34,023 bases of DNA from Bacteroidota bacterium (GTDB taxonomy: Bacteria > Bacteroidota > Bacteroidia > Palsa-948), in NCBI GenBank assembly GCA_016213405.1, contig JACRAM010000105.1, forward strand, positions 1 to 34,023. The letters are read 5' to 3'. Below the pieces are notes generated by a model that had not been told where the DNA came from, did not search any database, and saw only the letters and a program-made list of their open reading frames with translations. Below are positions 8,637-15,745 of the stretch, piece after piece (the stretch's first letter is position 1; each line of letters starts with the position of its first letter). A program made the translations under genes and the position numbers.

Positions 8637-8753
8637 TAATGCCAATATACGAATTGATACTAATGAAACAAATAATACAAATGATGCGAATTTTCTATTC
8701 GTATGTTGGTATCTCTATTAGTATCATTAGTACGCATTAGTATATTAGCATTA
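8637..8753. repeat. Quasi-palindrome between the symporter and DedA genes
   Basis: TAATGCCAATATACGAAT at the left pairs with the complement of the right end (TATATTAGCATTA), and TACTAATGAAACAAATA with TATTAGTATCATTAGTA. The arms are internally repetitive (TACTAATGA-like units). A longer reading of the DedA gene would start inside it, at 8703; this was rejected. Confidence 0.7.
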
Positions 8754-8762
8754 CGCTTAATT

Positions 8763-9398
8763 ATGCATGACACCTGGGAATTTCTGAAAACACTCACCAA
8801 TCCGGAGTCCATCATATTATATGGAGGGCTTGCATTGCTTCTCTTCGTCATCTTTGCTGAAACAGGTTTGATGATTGGCTTTTTTCTGCCTGGTGATTCA
8901 CTCGTTTTTGTTTCAGGGCTTTTATGCGGAACAAAACCCGAATTGCTGGGAATAGAAATTTACACCCTCATCCTTTCCATGAGCATTGCTGCCATCCTCG
9001 GAAACGTTACCGGATATTACTTTGGAATAAAAATCGGACCAGCGCTTTTCACTAAAGATGACAATTTGATTTTCAAAAAAAAATATGTTGTCATCACCCG
9101 TTCGTTTTACGACAGGCACGGAGGCAAATCGCTCATACTCGGCAGGTTTCTTCCCATCATCAGAACCTTCGCGCCCATTCTAGCCGGTGTGATAAAAATG
9201 GATTTGAAAATATTTTTATTTCACACCGTTGCAGGAGCAATTCTATGGATTGGCTCATTATCAATTCTGGGATACTATCTCGGAAGAATTGTTTGGGTGA
9301 AAGAAAACGTAGAGTGGTTTATCTTTGCTCTTCTCATCCTTACAACGATTCCTTTTATAAGTACATATATGAAGGAAAGGTTAAGGAAGGAAGGTTAA
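8763..9398 (+). CDS. DedA family membrane protein (VTT/SNARE-associated domain)
   Basis: The 211-residue protein has the DedA hallmarks: ETGLMIGFFLPGDSLVF (about 33-49) and GRFLPIIRTFAPILAG (127-142), with the conserved arginines R128 and R134. DedA proteins sit in the inner membrane with re-entrant loops. Members of the superfamily have been linked to recycling of undecaprenyl phosphate or phospholipids and to proton-motive-force-dependent envelope functions; which applies here is unknown. The ATG at 8763 was chosen over one at 8703, whose extra 20 residues would come from the quasi-palindrome. The C-terminal tail (MKERLRKEG) is encoded by the start of another quasi-palindrome and is probably dispensable. 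Confidence 0.85.
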   Translation: MHDTWEFLKTLTNPESIILYGGLALLLFVIFAETGLMIGFFLPGDSLVFVSGLLCGTKPELLGIEIYTLILSMSIAAILGNVTGYYFGIKIGPALFTKDDNLIFKKKYVVITRSFYDRHGGKSLILGRFLPIIRTFAPILAGVIKMDLKIFLFHTVAGAILWIGSLSILGYYLGRIVWVKENVEWFIFALLILTTIPFISTYMKERLRKEG

Positions 9399-9454
9399 GG
9401 TTAAGAGAATACAAAATACTTTCTTTCCTCAACCTCATCCTTTAACCTGAACCT
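9371..9454. repeat. Quasi-palindrome at the 3' end of the DedA gene
   Basis: The left arm has AAGGTTAAGG and GGAAGG units and the right arm CTTTCCTCAACC and CCTTTAACC, so they pair imperfectly. The left arm covers the last codons of the DedA gene. It may work as a terminator. Confidence 0.6.
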
Positions 9455-9459
9455 ATTTC

Positions 9460-9493
9460 TACCACTTACTCATATAAACAACCAGATACTAAA
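9460..9493 (+). promoter_or_regulatory. 34-bp motif shared by the regions upstream of exbB and tonB2
   Basis: TACCACTTACTCA, then CAACCA, then TACTAAA occur here and at 15573-15606 with identical spacing; 27 of 34 positions agree without a gap. The copies lie about 180 and 140 bp before the starts of exbB and tonB2. Their role is unknown: they could be a shared operator or a dispersed repeat fragment. Confidence 0.5.
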
Positions 9494-9603
9494 AAATAAA
9501 ACTATATCACATTTTTTTTTAAGTTTGCCGCGATTTTTGATGCACCTTTGTCAAACAAACAAACACGAATTTACTAATCACACTTCGTATAATGATTTTT
9601 TTA

Positions 9604-9633
9604 TTTGTGAATTAGTACATATTGGTATTTTTG
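9604..9633 (+). promoter_or_regulatory. Promoter of the exbB-exbD-exbD-tonB operon
   Basis: TTTG at 9604-9607 and TATTTTTG at 9626-9633 are 18 bases apart and fit the Bacteroidota TTTG/TAnnTTTG promoter. Transcription would start near 9640, about 35 bases before the exbB start codon. The leader holds AAACTATAAACTATAAA-type repeats. Confidence 0.6.
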
Positions 9634-9674
9634 TAGGCATAACTTTAAACATTAAACTATAAACTATAAAATCT

Positions 9675-10460
9675 ATGGGCAAGAAATCAAATCCGATGAA
9701 CAACCTCATCATCATCATTGCGACAATCGTAATTGGATGGGCGCTTTATATGCTGGTGCTTGGCAACGGCTCCAACTTTGAAGAAGGCGACAATACAAAA
9801 CACCCTCTCAACATCATGGGCATCATGTATAAAGGAGGAATCATCGTTCCGTTCCTGATTGCCGTGAACCTCATCGTAATTTCTTTCACAATCGAAAGAT
9901 TCATCACGCTGGGTAAAGTGAGCGGGAAAGGAAACGTGCAATCATTTATCCGCAATATCCGTAATTTCATTTCCAACAATCAAGTGAGTGAAGCCATTGC
10001 TGAATGCGATAAGCAAAAAGGTTCCATTGCGAATGTAGTGCGTTCCGGCTTGGGTGAATACGAGCGTGTTCAGAATGATGGCTCAATGGATAAAGAAAGA
10101 AAAATAGCTGCCATCCAAAAAGGGTTGGAAGAAGCAACAGCGCTGGAACTTCCGATGATGTCTAAAAATCTTGTGATACTTTCCACCTGCGCATCTATTG
10201 CCGTATTGATTGGTCTTATCGGAACAGTGGTGGGAATGATTCGCGCCTTCAGCGCCATGGCGCAGGCAGGAGCTCCTGATACAGTGGCGCTAGCTACCGG
10301 TATTTCTGAAGCACTTGTAAATACTTTCTTCGGAATTCTTGGCTCAACGCTCGCTATTATTCTGTATAACTATTTCAGTTCAAAAGTTGATGCACTCACT
10401 TACGCGATTGACGAAGCAGGATACAGCATCGTTCAAACATTCGCAACAAAAAACAAGTAA
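9675..10460 (+). CDS. exbB: MotA/TolQ/ExbB proton channel family protein
   Basis: The 261-residue inner-membrane subunit of the Ton motor uses the proton gradient, with ExbD, to energise TonB. Hydrophobic segments lie at about 10-30, 55-75, 165-190 and 210-235, with a cytoplasmic part between the second and third; E. coli ExbB has only one segment before that part. The MotA/TolQ/ExbB signature appears as LIGLIGTVVGMIRAFSAMAQ (179-198) and LATGISEALVNTFFGI (206-221). A good promoter lies upstream. exbD follows after 84 bp occupied by a quasi-palindrome. The order exbB-exbD-exbD-tonB is usual in Bacteroidota. Confidence 0.93.
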   Translation: MGKKSNPMNNLIIIIATIVIGWALYMLVLGNGSNFEEGDNTKHPLNIMGIMYKGGIIVPFLIAVNLIVISFTIERFITLGKVSGKGNVQSFIRNIRNFISNNQVSEAIAECDKQKGSIANVVRSGLGEYERVQNDGSMDKERKIAAIQKGLEEATALELPMMSKNLVILSTCASIAVLIGLIGTVVGMIRAFSAMAQAGAPDTVALATGISEALVNTFFGILGSTLAIILYNYFSSKVDALTYAIDEAGYSIVQTFATKNK

Positions 10461-10540
10461 TTTGAAAATGTATTAATTTGAAAATTTGAAGATGATGAGT
10501 TTAATTTTCAAATTCTCAAATTCTCAAATTGGCTAATTAA
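10459..10540. repeat. Quasi-palindrome between exbB and the first exbD
   Basis: AATTTGAAAATTTGAAG-type units on the left are complementary to AATTTTCAAATTCTCAAATT on the right, followed by GGCTAAT. A near copy lies at 16795-16862 across the start of the PstS-like gene. It fills the whole gap between the two genes. Confidence 0.75.
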
Positions 10541-10544
10541 GATT

Positions 10545-11186
10545 ATGGGCAAAATAAAAGTACCGAAAAGCGCTCCCTCTCTCGATATGACACCGATGGT
10601 GGATCTGGCGTTTTTGCTCGTAACTTTTTTCATGCTCACTGCAAAGTTCCGCGTGAATGAAGCGGTTCCTGTTTTACCGCCTTCCTCCCATTCAGAAAAA
10701 ATCCTTCCTGAAAACACTTTGCAGGTTACCATTGATACAGGCGGAAGAGTATTCTTCGCGCTTGACGGACAGGTAGAGCGAAGAAATTTGCTTGCAGAAA
10801 TGGGTCAGAAATATAATATCTCTTTCACTGATCAGGATGCGAAACGCTTTTCCGTGATGTCAGAGTTCGGAGTTCCGATGACACAACTTCTTGCTTATAT
10901 CCGCGGAGGAGAAAAAGAAAGAGGGAAATTTGACAGAGAGTCAACAGGCATTCCGATAGATTCAATGAACAACCAGCTTGGCGACTGGATTGCTTTCGGA
11001 TGGAACGAAAAACAACGGTTTCAGCAAACCAATAATGTAGCAAAAGATCACTGGTGCCGTATTGCGATAAAAGCAGACGGTCAAACAAATTATAAAGCAG
11101 TGAAAAGGGTGATTCAGATTTTTCAGGACAGAAACCTGAACAGTTTCAACCTTATCACGGATATGGAAATGGAACAAGTAGAATGA
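10545..11186 (+). CDS. exbD: Biopolymer transporter ExbD (first copy)
   Basis: The 213-residue protein has a short cytoplasmic N-terminus, one membrane helix (about 18-35) and a periplasmic domain. DMTPMVDLAFLLVTFFML (14-31) holds the proton-carrying aspartate, D20, equivalent to E. coli ExbD D25. The periplasmic part is longer than in E. coli ExbD (141 residues) because of an insertion (about 80-150) rich in charged residues, seen in many Bacteroidota ExbD proteins. It works with ExbB and the second ExbD. A 20-bp perfect hairpin separates it from the next gene. Confidence 0.92.
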   Translation: MGKIKVPKSAPSLDMTPMVDLAFLLVTFFMLTAKFRVNEAVPVLPPSSHSEKILPENTLQVTIDTGGRVFFALDGQVERRNLLAEMGQKYNISFTDQDAKRFSVMSEFGVPMTQLLAYIRGGEKERGKFDRESTGIPIDSMNNQLGDWIAFGWNEKQRFQQTNNVAKDHWCRIAIKADGQTNYKAVKRVIQIFQDRNLNSFNLITDMEMEQVE

Positions 11187-11189
11187 TTA

Positions 11190-11240
11190 AGGATTAAGGA
11201 ATTAGGATTTGGGATTTTAAAATCCTAATTCCTTAATCCT
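11190..11240. repeat. Perfect inverted repeat between the two exbD genes
   Basis: A 20-base arm at 11191-11210, starting GGATTAAGGA, is matched exactly by its reverse complement at 11220-11239, with a 9-base loop. One further flanking pair extends the stem. It lacks a long T-run, so it is not a textbook terminator, but as RNA it would form a very stable stem inside the operon transcript. Confidence 0.85.
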
Positions 11241-11251
11241 AAATTTAAGTT

Positions 11252-11884
11252 ATGTCAGAAATAATTGAAAGCGGTGGCGGTGGCAGCCACGGCAAACATC
11301 AGAAGAAAAGAGCGAAGAAACATTCCTCACGTGTGGACATGACGCCCATGGTGGATTTGGGATTTCTTCTGCTGACTTTCTTTGTGCTTACTACCCAGTT
11401 CAGTAAACCCAAGACGATGGAGATCAACATGCCCGTGATTCCGAAAGATACAACCAAAAGAATGAAAATTGAAGATGAAACCGCTCTCACGCTTCTTCTT
11501 ACTGACAAAAAAGAAAAAATATATTACTATTATGGAAAGTTCAAGCCCGATGCATCAATAATTAAAAACACAGATTATTCAAAGGAAGGAGTCAGAAAAG
11601 TTTTCAGAGACAGGAATAAAGAAGTGATTGACCAAGTAAAACAATTAAAAGACAAACTCGTTAAACACCAGATTGCCGACACAACCTACAAACGAATGTC
11701 CATGAGCATCAAAGGAGATAAAAAAGCAGTGTTTGTCATTGTGAAAGCAGATGACAAAGCCAAATATAAAAGCATTATTGACGTAATTGATGAATTGAAT
11801 GTGGCAGATATCGGAAAATATGCACTGGTGGATATTTCACCTGCGGAAAAAGAAATGCTTAGGGTAATGGGAGTAATAAAATAA
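11252..11884 (+). CDS. exbD: Biopolymer transporter ExbD (second copy)
   Basis: The 210-residue ExbD paralogue begins with a glycine- and lysine-rich cytoplasmic stretch (GGGGSHGKHQKKRAKKH). The signature DMTPMVDLGFLLLTFFVL (29-46) follows, with D35 as the likely proton-carrying residue. The periplasmic domain (about 50-210) is lysine-rich and differs clearly from the first copy, so the two are old paralogues and probably form mixed dimers. tonB follows after 97 bp that hold an inverted repeat. Confidence 0.92.
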   Translation: MSEIIESGGGGSHGKHQKKRAKKHSSRVDMTPMVDLGFLLLTFFVLTTQFSKPKTMEINMPVIPKDTTKRMKIEDETALTLLLTDKKEKIYYYYGKFKPDASIIKNTDYSKEGVRKVFRDRNKEVIDQVKQLKDKLVKHQIADTTYKRMSMSIKGDKKAVFVIVKADDKAKYKSIIDVIDELNVADIGKYALVDISPAEKEMLRVMGVIK

Positions 11885-11896
11885 ATCATGAACAAC

Positions 11897-11970
11897 AGGA
11901 TTCAAACGGATTATATGGGATTCAAACGGACAAAAATCTGTCTGAATCCGTTTTTATCTGTTTGAATCTG
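11897..11970. repeat. Quasi-palindrome between the second exbD and tonB
   Basis: GGATTCAAACGGA occurs twice on the left (11898-11910, 11918-11930); the complementary GTCTGAATCCG and TTTTTATCTGTTTGAATC follow. The family resembles the leader repeat at 7149-7239. Together with 10459-10540 and 11190-11240 it means that every gap of this operon carries a different palindrome. Confidence 0.7.
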
Positions 11971-11981
11971 CATTTATTAAT

Positions 11982-12794
11982 ATGGCAAAAGGATTTTTTT
12001 CACCTGACTGGCAAAGCGTGGTTTTCGAAGGCCGAAACAATGTGGTTTTTGAAAGCCGCAACAAAGAATATGGCGCTTACGAAATCCGCAGGGATTACGG
12101 AAAATTTCTTACCAAGGCATTGATTATTTCTGTTGCATCCATTGTACTTGTATTCGCAATTCCATTTGTGGTAAATCTTATCAACGCAACTATTGATGAT
12201 GCTGCTATTCCAAAAGATATTGTGATGGATTTAGCGCCTCCTCCGCTCGATAAAGCAGAACCTCCTCCGCCTCCTCCGCCTCCTCCGCCTCCTCCGGTGA
12301 TGGAAACAATCAAGTTCACTCCACCCGAAGTAACAGAAGAGAAAGTGGATGAAATTCCTCCTCCGCAGGAAAAACTGGTAGAGACACACGTTGCCGAAGA
12401 AACGCACGAAGGCGATCCGGATGCGCTAGTGATTGCAGACACAAAAAATGATGTGATAGAAGATAATACCGTGTACGACTTGGTTGCTATACAAGAACAA
12501 CCAAGTTTCCCCGGTGGTGATGGGGAGTTATTCGGCTTCCTTAGAAAAAACATACAGTACCCACAGGTCGAAAAAGAAAACGGCATTCAGGGAAAAGTAT
12601 TCGTCACTTTTGTTGTTGACAAAGATGGAAGTGTAACGGATGTAGAACTTTATAAAGGTTTAAAAGGCGGTCCCGGCTGCGATAAAGAAGCACAGCGGGT
12701 TGTAAAGATGATGCCCAAATGGACTCCGGGAAAACAGAACGGAAAATCCGTTAAGGTGAGATATATCCTTCCGATTCATTTCAAGTTGCAGTAA
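11982..12794 (+). CDS. tonB: Energy transducer TonB (first copy)
   Basis: The 270-residue protein links the ExbBD motor to TonB-dependent outer-membrane receptors. The cytoplasmic N-terminus has the Bacteroidota motif NVVFESRNKEYGAYEIRRDY (20-39). One membrane helix spans about 46-66. A periplasmic linker has twelve prolines in a row encoded by four 9-bp repeats (12261-12296), then a Glu/Val-rich part. The C-terminal TonB domain (about 180-270) contains FPGGDGELFGFL, GKVFVTFVVDKDGSVTDVEL, VVKMMPKWTPGKQNGK and VRYILPIHF. It is the last gene of the exb operon and runs head-on into the minus-strand gene ending at 12816, with only 21 bp between. Confidence 0.93.
   Translation: MAKGFFSPDWQSVVFEGRNNVVFESRNKEYGAYEIRRDYGKFLTKALIISVASIVLVFAIPFVVNLINATIDDAAIPKDIVMDLAPPPLDKAEPPPPPPPPPPPPVMETIKFTPPEVTEEKVDEIPPPQEKLVETHVAEETHEGDPDALVIADTKNDVIEDNTVYDLVAIQEQPSFPGGDGELFGFLRKNIQYPQVEKENGIQGKVFVTFVVDKDGSVTDVELYKGLKGGPGCDKEAQRVVKMMPKWTPGKQNGKSVKVRYILPIHFKLQ
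12261..12296 (+). repeat. Four perfect 9-bp repeats coding for polyproline in TonB
   Basis: CCTCCTCCG is repeated four times without error and encodes twelve consecutive prolines. Perfect in-frame 9-bp units can change in number by slippage without a frameshift, which would alter the TonB linker length. A stretch of this kind is also expected to need elongation factor P. Confidence 0.9.
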
Positions 12795-12815
12795 GTTTTT
12801 TTATCCCTCTTCTCG

Positions 12816-15443
12816 CTAGTTTTTTACAAACCTTTTTGCAAACTGCAAATCCTCATCCGTAACTTTCAACAGATACAATCCCTGCGGAAGTTTCGAAATA
12901 TTTAACTGCTGTTCTGAACCTGAAACCTGCAACTTGAAACTTGAAACCTTTCTCCCCATCACATCAATAATTTCAAATTGGGTATTTTTTGTTTGCGGCT
13001 TGTAGGATATAAAAAGAATATCAGTTGCAGGATTAGGATAAAGCGTTAATTCATTTTTTGTGTTTTGATTTTCCTCCTCTACTCCAAGATTAATTTGCAG
13101 GCAAGAAGGAAAACTATCTGCGGCAAACCATTGCTGAATTTTTTGCACATCAAACAGGTTATCATCAAACGATGCTTTGGAAAGCCAAGGCAAAGAAATA
13201 TCGCGCGACCACACAATTGCAAAATCATAATCAACTTTTGCTCCTTGCAAAAGTGTAAAAGGACCAGATGTAAGTAAAGACCGCCTGTCGCTTGGCGGAG
13301 GCGCCCCATTTTCACTCCATCCGGAAGTATCATAAGGAAAATCAGGATATAAAAAATGGGTGGGCGTCATGCCTCCTAAACCTGTACCGCCATATGTGAA
13401 AGGTGACCCATTTTGCCATTTGTTATTTAAATAATTATAATATTCAAGAGCTGTTCCAGGGTCTGACTGTGGAAATGCCATGCCACCGATCCAGTAACCA
13501 AATCCAGTCATCAAATTTTTTTCTCCCGCCTCATCAATTGTTCCATTATTATTATTATCAATGCTGTCATTGACATCTGCAAGCGGTCCGTTTAAAATAA
13601 CATTACTCAAAATAGGAGGGCGAGCGCCATAACCACTCGCGGCAACATCATCAATGGAATCCCCATTATATACATACCCATAATTTCCCTGAGGATAACA
13701 TCCCACATAATCATCCTGATAATTTCCTAAGTCAGCGTCCTGCCATAAGCCAAAGTAAACACTGTCATATTGATTAACGCTCTTGTTAAAAATTTCGTAA
13801 TGATAAAGTGTTGTATAATTCAAAACTTGTTCGCTGTCGGCAAGCTGCGGACACATGAAAGCATAAGCCATAGCATGAATTTCTACACCTAAAGGCAAAC
13901 CTCCGGTATTGTCATGAACTCCCTGGTCGTTCATAATCCAGTAAATGCATTGGTCACCTTTTATTTTCGGATAATCTCCGCCTGTGAGCGGGTCATAAAT
14001 TCCGTTTCCGTTTACATCAACAAATGGCGCACAACTTGAATCAAGTACTGCAGGCCAACCTAAAATGCTGGAGTCTGGAGTATAAGTTGCGTTCTGTACA
14101 TTTCCGAGTGCCCATTCGTATTTAAACTCTTCAACTTTATATCTATTCACTTTCCAAACAGTATCAAATGCCGATGGATTCACCGCATTAATTGGTCCCG
14201 GAAAATAATCGTTACTACCAAAAGAATGTCCGTATTCCTGTCCTGCTAAATGTAAATTGCCTCCCATATCCAATCCGCCCATCCAAATTGCAGAAGCATA
14301 AATTGAATGTCTGCCTGAACATTTTGGAACTTCATAACTGCCTACTTGCGTTGTATAATCCCAGTGTAAATCTCCGCGATTCAAAATCATTGTTCTGACT
14401 TCATTGATGTCAAGAAAATTCATATTACCCGGATAGGAGGATACTATTGGTGTTTTGTCAGTATAAAGATTGACATTGAATGAATACAAATCTTCATAGA
14501 GGGATGAAAAATCATTAGTAAACAATAATAACCCGATGGCGGCATCATAAGCAAGATATGCTTTATTGGTAGTAAAATAAGTTGATTCATATTTTTGTAT
14601 TGTTCCCGTGGATGGAAATATCTCGATTAAAAAAGCATAAGATGAAAATGCAATTCCTCCCGATGGTCCTTGAGCAATGGAAAAAATGTTTCCGAAAGTA
14701 TATATCGCTACGTTTGTGCAACCGGTAATTAAATCAGCGGCTTGTATTATTGTTCCGGAAGAATATTTATGCAATCCACCGCTTGTTCCTATCCATACAT
14801 CTCCCTGAAAATAATAAAGGCAAGTAATGTTATTACTCTGCAAACCCGAATTATTCATATTGAATGTTGCCCAATTTGTTCCGTTTAATCTTGAAAGCCC
14901 TTTTGGCGTTCCGAGAAAAATATTTGCTGACTGGTCAAAAGCAAAACACTTAACGGTATCGCTTACAATTCCCGAGTTAGATTTGTTATAGGTTGTCCAT
15001 GCGCTTCCATTATATATTGCGGCTCCGGTGCGGGTTCCAATCCAGATATTATTTCCGTTTACAGCAACAGATAAAATGTTGTTATTCGGAATGGAAGAAT
15101 TGGATGTATCATAGATTGTCCAGTTGGTTCCGTCAAACTTTGCCAGCCCGCGCAAAGTGCCTACCCATATATTGTTTGCTCCATCCACTGCCAGTGCGTT
15201 CACAGTATCAGAGGGCAACCCAGAGTTTGAAACATTGTACATCGTCCAGACGCTTCCATCATATTTTGCCAAGCCAATTCTCTGAAATGCCACCCACTTA
15301 TTGCCATTACTATCAATGACGATTGCATTTTTATTTTGGAGCTGCTGAGTCTTGTATCCTGTTGGTGTGCCGTAAGAAGTAAATCCGTTTTGAGAAAAAG
15401 AAAAAAGAGGCAATAAAAATAGAGATAGGAAAAGTAATCTCAT
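12816..15443 (-). CDS. Large secreted protein: beta-propeller repeats and T9SS type A sorting domain
   Basis: The 875-residue product has a signal peptide (MRLLFLSLFLLPLFSFSQ). About five repeats of the two-component-regulator propeller type follow (about 30-230; pattern N..WVGT..GLAKFDG..WT.Y...NS.I). A long middle part (about 350-780) has many Asp/Asn/Gly turns and DVNGNGIYDP and DNNNNGTIDE segments like calcium-binding loops; its fold was not recognised. The type A sorting domain covers the last 75 residues (TLYPNPATD, DVMGRKV, PQGLYLLKV). It is likely on the surface or released. It is transcribed against the ton genes on either side and sits inside what is usually a continuous exb-ton-pstS cluster, so it probably entered later. 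A repeat encodes the loop after GRKV. Confidence 0.85.
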   Translation of the reverse strand: MRLLFLSLFLLPLFSFSQNGFTSYGTPTGYKTQQLQNKNAIVIDSNGNKWVAFQRIGLAKYDGSVWTMYNVSNSGLPSDTVNALAVDGANNIWVGTLRGLAKFDGTNWTIYDTSNSSIPNNNILSVAVNGNNIWIGTRTGAAIYNGSAWTTYNKSNSGIVSDTVKCFAFDQSANIFLGTPKGLSRLNGTNWATFNMNNSGLQSNNITCLYYFQGDVWIGTSGGLHKYSSGTIIQAADLITGCTNVAIYTFGNIFSIAQGPSGGIAFSSYAFLIEIFPSTGTIQKYESTYFTTNKAYLAYDAAIGLLLFTNDFSSLYEDLYSFNVNLYTDKTPIVSSYPGNMNFLDINEVRTMILNRGDLHWDYTTQVGSYEVPKCSGRHSIYASAIWMGGLDMGGNLHLAGQEYGHSFGSNDYFPGPINAVNPSAFDTVWKVNRYKVEEFKYEWALGNVQNATYTPDSSILGWPAVLDSSCAPFVDVNGNGIYDPLTGGDYPKIKGDQCIYWIMNDQGVHDNTGGLPLGVEIHAMAYAFMCPQLADSEQVLNYTTLYHYEIFNKSVNQYDSVYFGLWQDADLGNYQDDYVGCYPQGNYGYVYNGDSIDDVAASGYGARPPILSNVILNGPLADVNDSIDNNNNGTIDEAGEKNLMTGFGYWIGGMAFPQSDPGTALEYYNYLNNKWQNGSPFTYGGTGLGGMTPTHFLYPDFPYDTSGWSENGAPPPSDRRSLLTSGPFTLLQGAKVDYDFAIVWSRDISLPWLSKASFDDNLFDVQKIQQWFAADSFPSCLQINLGVEEENQNTKNELTLYPNPATDILFISYKPQTKNTQFEIIDVMGRKVSSFKLQVSGSEQQLNISKLPQGLYLLKVTDEDLQFAKRFVKN

Positions 15444-15468
15444 GAATCTGAGTTCAAGAATAAGAGCA

Positions 15469-15499
15469 TAAAGGTAGCATTTTCAAAATCTAAAACAAA
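15469..15499 (-). promoter_or_regulatory. Promoter of the 875-residue T9SS gene
   Basis: The minus strand has TTTG (15499-15496), 19 bases, then TACCTTTA (15476-15469), seven of eight matches to TAnnTTTG counting the fixed bases, at ideal spacing. The start codon lies at 15443, so the leader is about 20 bases. The GCTACCTTT here resembles the GCAACCTTT of the ECF-like motif, but no C(G/A)TC follows at 16 bases. Confidence 0.6.
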
Positions 15500-15572
15500 T
15501 TTACAGCTACTATTTTTTGAAAAAAAAAAAATGAAGTAAAACTTCTTGCCCCGATGAAATCATCTGTTTTAT

Positions 15573-15606
15573 TACCACTTACTCACCCATTCAACCACTT
15601 ACTAAA
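15573..15606 (+). promoter_or_regulatory. 34-bp motif shared with the exbB upstream region
   Basis: Second copy of TACCACTTACTCA...CAACCA...TACTAAA, matching 9460-9493 at 27 of 34 positions without gaps. It lies 140 bp before tonB2. Confidence 0.5.
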
Positions 15607-15745
15607 TTTCTATGGAAACTTCAGTGATGAGGCATCATTATTGCTGAAATGTTACAGCGGCTGTTGCCGATTAACAAATAACAATTAACGATTAACATTT
15701 TCCTCATGAAGAGAATCTACTTAACACAAATTAAAACTCTTCAAT

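Larger units (their letters stand above)
15444..15745. other. Intergenic region between the 875-residue T9SS gene and tonB2
   Basis: This 302-bp divergent region holds the minus-strand promoter at 15469-15499, an A-run of 11 (about 15520-15530), the 34-bp motif shared with exbB (15573-15606), and a stretch of GATTAACAAATAACAATTAACGATT-type short repeats (about 15668-15698). No convincing plus-strand TAnnTTTG box was found for tonB2, and no small gene was seen. Confidence 0.6.

Noticed and set aside
8703..8762. Longer DedA start at 8703
   Set aside because: The extra residues are encoded by a quasi-palindrome; the ATG at 8763 matches the usual beginning of the family.
9523..9551. Second exbB promoter made of TTTG and CACCTTTG
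   Set aside because: The spacing is only 15 bases and the TA of the -7 box is changed; the pair at 9604-9633 fits better and is closer to the gene.
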